Source: Pycnopodia helianthoides (lineage: Eukaryota; Echinodermata; Asteroidea; Forcipulatida; Asteriidae). Taken from it: a stretch of DNA of 64,000 nt. Shown here one piece after another: positions 52,012 to 61,600 of the stretch (its first letter is position 1; each line of letters starts with the position of its first letter). The stretch covers positions 5,527,501 through 5,591,500 of the forward strand of contig CM063260.1 of the NCBI GenBank assembly GCA_032158295.1, in the 5' to 3' direction. The notes beneath the pieces are model-generated. The model had not been told where the DNA came from. It made no database searches and saw nothing but the letters and a program-made list of their open reading frames with translations. Position numbers and translations under genes: made by a program.

Positions 52012-52216
52012 TTGGTATCACTCTGTTCTGATAGTCGTTGTAGTCACTAATTACTCATGCATTTGTAAAGGTTCCAAAGGAACAATCTGAAATCTGTGTT
52101 TCACAAAGATCCTAATTTTATTCCAAAAGGAAAAACCTGGATATTTTCGAAACGAGGCACCGGACTCTACAAACAAGGGTCAAAGAGAGTCAGACAGCAG
52201 AGCCTGAAAACAAGTG

Positions 52217-52247
52217 TTTCGAGCGGGTTTCGAGCGGGTTTCGAGCA
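52217..52247. repeat. 12-base tandem repeat, 2.5 units
   Basis: TTTCGAGCGGG repeated twice, then TTTCGAGC, about 310 bases upstream of the SMG8 ATG. Confidence 0.9.
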
Positions 52248-52555
52248 CATACCGCTGTACAATAACTATCCTTCCTGCATGCGTGCTGCAGCCGACTGTT
52301 TCATGTTTTCCCTCTTTAACAACATTCCTGTTATTCTACTTCTGTACTTGTCTTCAATTTAACAAGAAGGAAATACCCCCCCCCTCCCTCACTCACCCGT
52401 CCCCGCCCCACAGATTTTCTTGGGAAAACGAATGAGGGCGCCAAACCACATGTCATGCAGCAAGCACAAACTGTGCACTCACAACACAAATTGTGCAGAG
52501 ATTTGGGCGAAAGCAAGAGAAACTGAAGACTTTTCAATATTTTCTTGAAGAAGAA

Positions 52556-52611
52556 ATGACGGAAGATAGCAGGACATGCTGGTTTCAGTATTCCTTTCTT
52601 TCAGACCACGT
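52556..52611 (+). CDS. SMG8: SMG8 coding exon 1
   Basis: ATG at 52556, MTEDSRTCWFQYSFLSDH plus two bases, donor GTGAGT. It joins in phase to the VCVVGVFGKS exon. The N-terminus of this family is variable, so the start rests on the first suitable ATG. Confidence 0.7.
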
Positions 52612-55600
52612 GTGAGTATGCTGTACATTTCCAAGATTAGAAAGAAAGGGAAATCAGTAGAATTAATTGTGGTCTGGTGTTGAAGTTTAGTTTATTTTCA
52701 TAAATCCATTTGTAAATGTAAGCTTGGTGGGAATTTTGTCTCGATTGTTTTGTATACTTTTCACAGGAAAGCTGAATATGATGATAATGTCTGCGTTGTT
52801 GGTGTTTTTGGGAAGAGCCATCGCTCCAAGGGTTTGATGTTAAATGATGTCATCAATGGCAATACGTTTCAGCACATCAAGGTACAGTCAGGTTGGCTCT
52901 GGTTTCTTTCCCTGCCTTTCACCTCTGTGGACCCCAGTTCAAATCCCAGACTGAAAACCTTGCATATGGATTGGGTTTTCAGTCTCTACCTGACTGTGTG
53001 GGTTTTCCCCCTGTTTGGGGTTTTCCTCCCACGTTTAAAACTGAAATTTATTCATTTGTCAAACAAAAAAGTGGGTGTGGTGTTTCCATTATTAGGTAGT
53101 TGCGATAACCATAACCCGCCATCCTGCGATAGTCGGGAGGATGGAGGGTTGCGATTATCGCAACTATCCATTAGGATGCTTTGCTATAATACTGTAATTT
53201 AGATTCAGGTTGGGTCTTCCAAAGGATGAAGGAGGGCTGGGGCAGTTACCAGAGATTTCAGATTATTTGTGTGCCCTGTTTTAACTTTATTCAAATATTG
53301 CATGCCTTGAATGAAAGGAAGGCCATGGCCTCTGTTGCCCTGGCCTTGCCTCATGCATCCAAAAGTTTCACATTATAGAAGTGAAATTTTTCCAATGGAA
53401 GTTCCCTTTGCAAAACGAAACTGGCCTTGCCCTCTCAAAGATCAATGAAATTCCAGGCCTGAATGGACAACAGGTTTATTGTGAATATTTATTGTTTTTG
53501 TTTTTACCCATACACCAATGCGTGTATAATTGTGTTTTAATTCAATATTTTATGCTGACAAATTCATTTGATTGCAATTTGTTTTTTGTTTTTTGACAGG
53601 ATCAGAGTGGTATCAGCCAAAAGGACACAGATGTGGAAACTGTGAGTATTTTATTTGTAATTCACATGTAAACAGAATGGTTGTTTAGCATGTTTAGCAT
53701 TCTTCCTTTTCAGTTTCTGCTTGTCGGGAGAGAAGCTTTTTTTGCACCTCTCCAATCAATCAAGACGCCATCAACCAAAAGAAAAAAAGTAGTCTGGTGC
53801 ACGCCAACTTGCTGCGTGCAATGAGCACCATGCTACTCGCTAGTCTTGAGTCATCTAGCTCTAATGTTGGCGGTCTCCCTATTTTGTCAGTATCTTTGTG
53901 CCGGTCAGAAGCCATTCAACCTGTAATTGTTGTGTAGCCATGGATCACACCCAATTTTACGATACAACCCCGAATTATTTCTTTGTTTAACCCCAAAGTA
54001 TTTGAAAGATCACCCAGTCGGTTTCCCCTGTGGTTTTATTTCTTGATATTCTTATTAGCACGTAAGAGATTTCTGTGGTTAGATTTTCTTTTTATTAAAC
54101 CAGAAAGAGTTCAGAGGGAAAAATCAGTTTTATGTTGAGTATAAAATTGTGTTTGATCATATCTATTGTACTAGTGCAATATTGAGTGTTACTACGATGC
54201 AGAGCATAAAGTCCTCTATCTGCACCTCGTGTCCGTCTACGACACCGCCTATCCTGTCACGCCTCTGCAGACAAATGCAACACAACCTGTCCAACGCAGT
54301 AAGTATATGACCACTTTCTTCAAATCAAAAGGTGATTAACCCTCTTGCTGTCTAACCATTCAATACCATTCAAGTGGTTTTGAATGATAGATAAACTATG
54401 CCAGCCTGAAATATGATACCATGAGGGAATGCATGTACACAGTACACAGTTAGTTCTGTGCACAGTTGTGCCACCGTACACAACCTTGGCAGTCGAATGG
54501 TTTCAAATGGTTGGTCAACTCACTGGAAAATGTTGCCAAGAGTCACTGACAGTAGGAGGGTTAAGCTGTGTAAAACTTGAGCCTGCTAGAAGTCCAGGCT
54601 CTGGAAATCTTTTGTCAACATGTGTTTTCACACTAGGTTACATGGTCCATGTGACTGCAATTATGAATGCTCAGAAATCTAGGCTGCTGTAGAAATTCTT
54701 CTTCATAATTTTTGTTTCACCTTGACAGGATTGCCATGCGTACTGGAAGGACCACAGTACTAGCCATGCCAGGGCCTTGCTCTTCATGTTCTCAGTTTGT
54801 CATATCATGATGGTAAGAAAAGAGTTCAGAATATTTTACCAAGAGTAGGATGGTTTATGTGGTATGTTGTGGCTGTGCAGTCAAGCAAGCGACTCAAGCT
54901 TTGGTGTTTTCTGATCAGCAGAGTGTGGTTTTGAGTCCAGGGCCCAATTTCATAGAGCTGCTTAAGCAGAAAATGTTGCTTAAAAATTTTCTGCTGAGCG
55001 AAAAAAGGCAGGATACCAGTCACAGATTGTACATGTGAAATGGCATTTTGGCTGGTAACCTTATTCTGGTAAGCATAATTTTATTATGCTTAGCTGATTT
55101 TAGTGCTTAAGCAGCTCTATGAAATTGGGCCCGGTCTGACACTTCAGCGAGTCCTAATGCAAGACACTTTTTGCTTTGTCCTTCAGATGGGACGTCAAGC
55201 CTTATGTCCCGTTTGTTGTGTAACCGTGTAAAAGAACCCAGTACACCTACCTTTAAGAGAAGGGGTTTGCCCGGTGTCTCTGGCAGTGGCTGCTGAGTAC
55301 TCCGCAGCACCTTGTAAACCCTTATAAGGAACTACATAAATGGGGTCTCATAACTCATTAACTTCAAAAAAAAATTCTTAAAAAAAAAAAAAATTAAGCA
55401 CTTTGAGATGCCCCCAGAGAAAGCTCGATTGATAAAACTAGTTACTATTGTTTTGATCTTGACGATGAAAAGTGTAAGGAGAAATAATGACTGGTTGGCG
55501 TTTTCTTATGTGATTGACTTTTCAGGTTGTTCATCCGAAGAACACCTTTGACGTTAGCTACCTACAGTTATTTAGAGCTCTGGAGAGTTTGAGGTATGTG

Positions 55601-58600
55601 CATATACTGTTTCACTGTTTTTTTCAAACATCTGATTTTATCACCAGTGATAAAGACCAAAAGTTTTACCCATTTCCTAAAAACTATATCATTTCAAGCA
55701 AAACTATTTCAAAGGGAAGTTTACCACCATGACCATCTTTATACATGTACCATGTAAGTTATGTGTAAATATGGGAACATCTATGTTTCAATCTTACCAA
55801 TGTTGTATACACCCTTTAAAGACACTAGACACCTTTGGTAATTGTCAAAGACCAGTCTTCTCACTTGGTGTATCTCAACATATGCACAAAATAACAAACC
55901 TGTGAAAATTTGAGAACTCAATTGGTCGTCGAAGTTGCGAGATAATAATGGAAGAAAAAACACCCTTGTCACACGAGGTTGTGTGCTTTCAGATGCTTGA
56001 TAAGTTGATTTCGAGACCGCACGCGTGAGGTCTCAAAATCAATTCAAATATTTTACTGAGAAATTACTTCTTTCTCAAAAACTCTGTTACTTCAGAGGGA
56101 GTCGTTTCTCACAGTGTTTTATACTATCAACAGCTCTCCATTGCTCGTTACCAAGTAAATTTTTATGCCAACAATTATTTTGAGTAATTACCAATAGTGT
56201 CCAGTGCCTTTAAGGGGGCCTTTTTCTGATGCTTAAAACAATTTGTTTGATTGTGTAGGGAGAAGTTAATTCCCACAGTCACAAACCTCCTGAAGGAGCT
56301 CCAAGTGAGTAAGGAGCTCAAGAATAACGGTCGTCTCTGCACGCCAAGGCTGCTCTTCATTTGCCAGCAGGTAAGAACTATCCCTGTGTAGGAGAAAGCT
56401 GTTTAATTACCAGGGCGGGCAAAACATAATCTGTGTTTTGGGGAAGAACTATTAACTGACCGTGCACTGACGCCACTTCCGGCTTACTGTCTGCCATGTT
56501 GGCCATTTTTGGGAGTCAAATCGTAAATGAATTGTCACCTAAAATGCGCTTTACACTGGAGACGTTGACTCCCAAAATGGTACAACCAAGATTATTGGGA
56601 TGATGACGTCGGGAGAATTGGCTCAATAGGAGGTGATGTAGAATTGACCTTTTAAAACCCCAAACCTAACCAACTCCTACTTCAACCATCTCGGTTAAGT
56701 TGTGGGGAAAATCCCAAATGGCATACTTGGGGGAAAGAAACAATTTTTATCCAACAAATGCTCTATGTTGAAATATAGGGAAACTTCTTACAAAGGAAAC
56801 AATATGAAAACTTTGATGATTTTCTAAGGTAGGTTTAAAAACAATAAGTTGTGTTCATTCATCTTCAGACTGACATGGCAGAAGATGAGCTGAACTCAAA
56901 TGCCTCTGTCTCCTTCTTGAAGTCAAAGTACAAGGTAAGAAGTGGCTCTAGACTGTCCTACCATCAGAGTTAGAGACTCGACTCTCAGAATTGGACTTGA
57001 GTCGCATTGTTTTGGAACTTGGGACTTGACTTGGACTTGACTACATTGACTTGATACTTACCAGAAAGACTTTAGTTTCATCTGATATTTGACCTGAAAG
57101 ACTTGAGATTAGACCTCAAAGACTTGAGACTTAGTTTGAGATTAGACCTCAAAGACTTGAGACTTAGTTTGAGACTCGACCTCAAATGACTTGAGGCTTC
57201 TCTTGAGACTTGACCTCTAAACACAAGAGATTTCACTTGAGACTGGACCTGAAAGACTTGAGACTTCACTTGAAACTCAACCTCAAGAGAATGAAGACTT
57301 TGCTTGGGACTTGACCTCAAAAGACTTGTGAATTCGCTTTGGACTTGACCTCAAAAGAATAAAGACTTTGTGTGGGACTTGACCTCAAAATACATGCGAT
57401 TTGATTTGATGCTGAAAGTGTTGATGACAAGTCTGCCTACCATACCAAACATGACACTATTCATGTTTCTAATGTTGACTGGGTACTTTTCTCTTTTCTC
57501 CAGAGATGGACTCCACGTAAGCTTCTACAACATTCACTTGAAGATCAGATTTATAGATTGCTTCGCAAAAGTCGTATCTTGACCAATACTTTGTAAGTAA
57601 TTTCTTCATTGATTCGTACATGCAGAGCAAACTGCCACTGGTTATCCTGTACTTTCAATAGTTGTAGAATAGTTTGTCAATTTTGGGGTGGACAAAGAAA
57701 AAATAGACTAGAGCGGAATTTGAACCTGTGACCTCCAGGTCACAGGTTCAAATTCCAACTGAGCTATATCTAGCCCTATGTTGGCGGTCTCCCTATTTTG
57801 TCAGTAGCTTTGTTCTAGGGGCAAAGGTCAGAAGTCATACAACCGTATACCGCCTATAGCCAGGGATCACGCCCAGTTTATGATACTGGAATGCAGTGAA
57901 TTATTTTTTGATCGAATTTTTCTCAACTTTGATCTTTGGTTTATCTTTTCAGATCTCACTGCCTCTTCACCGTTCCGGGGAACCAGGCCTTTGTATATTT
58001 TTTGGACCAGCAGTGTCAGGCCACGGATCCAGTAGAGTTGTTGCTATCGGAACTGAACAAGAATTTCCCTGCCTTTCGAAAAGGTATGCCTTTATTTATG
58101 TAGGATTATAACTAGCAGATTTGTGTGTTGTTAAGACATCTGGCTCTAGAGTTGCGGAGGGTGTGGGTTCAAATCCCACCCAAGTAATATGCATGTGAAA
58201 TCATTCAACTGCAAAGGTTGTGTATAGTGGCACAACTGTGCATAGAACTGACTGTGTGCGTGTGTGTACTGTATAGATGCATTCACCATGAAATCATATT
58301 GCAGTCTGGCATAGTTCATATATCATTCAAAACCTCAGTGGATGATATTGAGTGTCAGACAGTTAGAAGGTTTACTGTGGACTGTTCGAGTTTGGCATAG
58401 GTTACCTATCATTCGTAATCTCAGTGAATCATATAAACTGGTCAAACAGTAGGAGGGTTACTATCATGATTCATGGATGGACACTACAAATATTTTGTTT
58501 CTTCAGATTCCAAGTCGCAGCAAGGACCGTCCTTTCCAACACCGACCCGTCCACTCAGTTCCAGATCTTCACCGACTCCATACCGTCTTTAGAGGAGACT

Positions 58601-61600
58601 AGCTGCTCGAGTGACCTCAGGTCGTTTCTATGGGATCATATCAGTATGGTGCTTGATGGGAAGGGATTTGACGAAGGGATGGGGCGAGGCTCATCCACAT
58701 CACAACTTGAGGTGAGTTAAAACAAAAATTTTGATACAGTGGAGTCGATGATTCTAACCTTGTTCACACAAAAAAGTTACCTTGTACATTCCAGGGCATT
58801 TCTTGGCAGGCAAGATACTACACTGGTCATATGGAAAATTGTACATTTTGTTCCATAATGACCACGTAAATACAAGAGTTATCTCCGATCTTCTTTGTAA
58901 ACAAATGTTACATGTTCTTAATATACTGCCACCTAGCAAGCCAAGTTCTCTCGTCGGACGAGTACAGCTTTGTTTTCTCAAACAGTTTTTCTTTGTTTGC
59001 TGTACTTGGTTAGCCCCTGAGCTTCAACAAATGGCAAGATGTATCCAGTAAACTCTACGACTTCTTCATGGCGGATTCACGGAGCCGAAGGTCATAGGTC
59101 ACTTCAATGCCATGACCTCGGCCCTTGACCTGGACATGCGTTTCTCAGAAGCGTAAGTATATGTAAGGTTTTTTTAAAATCATTTATCGATCAGTCCAAA
59201 AATACATGTATTTTCAACAACCTCGCCATAACCACAGAGCTATATATTTGGACTAGAGTGTTAATGGATACATTTTTTTTTTTAAATCCTCTGTGCAGAC
59301 ATGCTTGTGTTTGAAAAAAAAAAAAAAAAATTTCCATAGAACTTAAGGGGCTTCAAGGGTCAAATTCGGTTTTGTGATGCACTCAAGTTTTCAATAGATA
59401 GAGTCCTCAAGAAAGTCAGGAACAAATTACTGATCTGCAAATAAGCTATACAACAAAATTTAATCAAGACATTTTCCAAGCAATATTTTCTGCTCGATGA
59501 AATCGTGCTCTGATTGAAATGGTGAGTTTCACCAACTGGTTTCCATATGCACCCTTTTCAAAGAAAATGCTCTTGCTGTCCCATAGTTGCGATAATCCTA
59601 ACCCTCAATCTTCCCAACGATCAGAGACTGGAGGGTTACAATGAACTGAGGTTAAGATGTGGCAAAGTTTTTGGGGGGCTAAGAGCTACGATTATTGCAG
59701 CTGCTTATACCCCTGCCTTTATTTGTCGTTTTTGATGACAGACGATGTAACAAGGTGCTACCCATCGCAACCAGGACCTATCAAGAGGGGCGCTCCATCT
59801 CATTATACAAGCACAGTCCACGCTAGCAGGGTAAGTATGGCAATGTCCGAATGGATGGTTTTGGCAGTGGCTATGGACGGAATGGCTGAAGAGGACTCCT
59901 GTTTTTGTGAAATGAGTAAAACAATCAGTTTTCGATCTTGCGGGACCAAAACCAAATGTTTTGAAAAACATGTGTTTTTTCCCCTTTTATCTTGTGACTC
60001 TGATGACCAATCAAGCTTAAACTTTCTCAAGTTAATTATTTCATGTAAAGTGCTGAAATTTGGTCTTTGACAATTACTAATGTGTCTGTGTTAAAGAATG
60101 TGTTTGTTTTTAATATATTAAAAAATTTGAACATGTGTAGCTGAGAAAAGGATATATTTTTCTAAAAAGAATGGCTTTAAAAATGCCAATTTGTTACTGT
60201 TACACCTTACAGTTAGCGCAGCCTGAAGGGTTTCCAGCATGCTCGTGGACGGCATTCGAGAATACGCAATCGCTACAGCGAGTGCCACTCTTCTGGCAGA
60301 GTGGACGTCAACTCTGTGAAGTGGTCAGCTTCACCGGTCATCATTGCATTCACAAGGTAAGAGTTCACAGACATCCATAAGTTATGAAGATTGTATGAGA
60401 AAGCAGAATCCATCATTGGAAGGCATTCAACTGCGTGGGTTGTGTGTGTCGTATAACTGTGCACAGAGTTAAACTGTGTAGGTACACATGTTGTGTAGAT
60501 GCATTCACCATATTATATCATCTTGTGGCTGGCATGGTTTGTCAATCATTCAAAACCACAGTGGATGATATTGAATGGTCAGACAGTAGGAGGGTTGACT
60601 GTGCACTGTGTGGTTTGCCATTCACCACATGATATCATATTGCAGGCCCGGCATATAGTTTATCTAGTATTCAAAACCACAATGGATGATATTGAATGGC
60701 CAGACAGTAGGAGGGTTGTACTGTTTGTTAGAAGGTCTGGGTTCTACATGTATGACTTAACAGGCTAGTTAACAAGTCATCAGCCGGGGACGATTAGGTC
60801 ATCATTGCAGTTTGTGTTGTTTCATAATATTGGTTTTGCATATTTTGGAGCACCTGGTTAATGGCGTTAGTGATCAAGAGTGGTGTTCGTACTGATTGTT
60901 TGGCAAAAAAAACTTTCATTTTTAAGAAAAAAATCCCATTTATTTAGGGATTTTGATTTTTTTTACGCATTTTTAAAAGGCCTATTCGATCATAACTGAC
61001 ATCAAATTGCAATTAACAACCTTATAGATAGGTTGCAGTATGACGTTAATCGGCCATCGTTACGGGCAGTTTAGAACAAACAGTCGTGCGTTTCGTGTGA
61101 GAACGGCGTGCAGCACGCGCGCATTTCACGAATCTCATTGCAGGATTGGTCAGTGAACAACGCGGCTGCGTTAATAAGTTCAGCGTTTGACGCACCTGCA
61201 AGCCAAAATGCAATTTGCCCGTAAAGATGGCGTCTACTGAGAACTATCTATAAGCCGGCAAAGTATTACATGATCCCTGACCTACATGTGTATGACCCTT
61301 TTCTTCATCCCAGCTTCACCTCTTACTGGACAGTGTGAGTGACCCCGAGCGAGAGGCCATCATACCCAGAATGCCTCACACCAACAACAACCGCACCCCA
61401 TGTGCTTGCAACTGTGGGAAGACGGTGACACAAAGAGACGACCCGTTCACCCTCAAGGTGGTTAAAAAATGCATTATATTTCTGATAATCCATAAATAAT
61501 TCTGCACTGATGTTTAAAGAGGAACTCCGAGGTCAAGTTCAGTTTTGCGATGCACTCATTTTCCAATAGATAGAGTCCTCGTGTTAACCTCACGTTAAAG

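Larger units (their letters stand above)
51636..52555. promoter_or_regulatory. Head-to-head promoter interval, claudin-like gene / SMG8
   Basis: 920 bases separate the two ATGs on opposite strands. The interval must hold both 5' leaders and promoters. It contains a G14 tract (51998-52011), a C9 tract followed by CCTCCC and CCCCGCCCC (52376-52409), and a short direct repeat TTTCGAGCGGG (52217-52247). No TATA box was evident. Shared regulation is possible but not shown. Confidence 0.5.

Noticed and set aside
52750..53202. 150-codon plus-strand frame read as one long protein
   Set aside because: Only 52767-52881 is SMG8 exon 2; the rest reads through its GTACAG donor into intron sequence.
57078..57320. 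80-codon minus-strand open frame rich in Ser/Leu/Lys repeats
   Set aside because: It is the translation of the minisatellite in SMG8 intron 8, not a gene.
54175..60356. SMG8 as a pseudogene
   Set aside because: Introns and splice sites are intact, conservation is high throughout, and the defects are single-base changes at or next to short runs, seen in two other genes as well. A sequencing cause is more likely.
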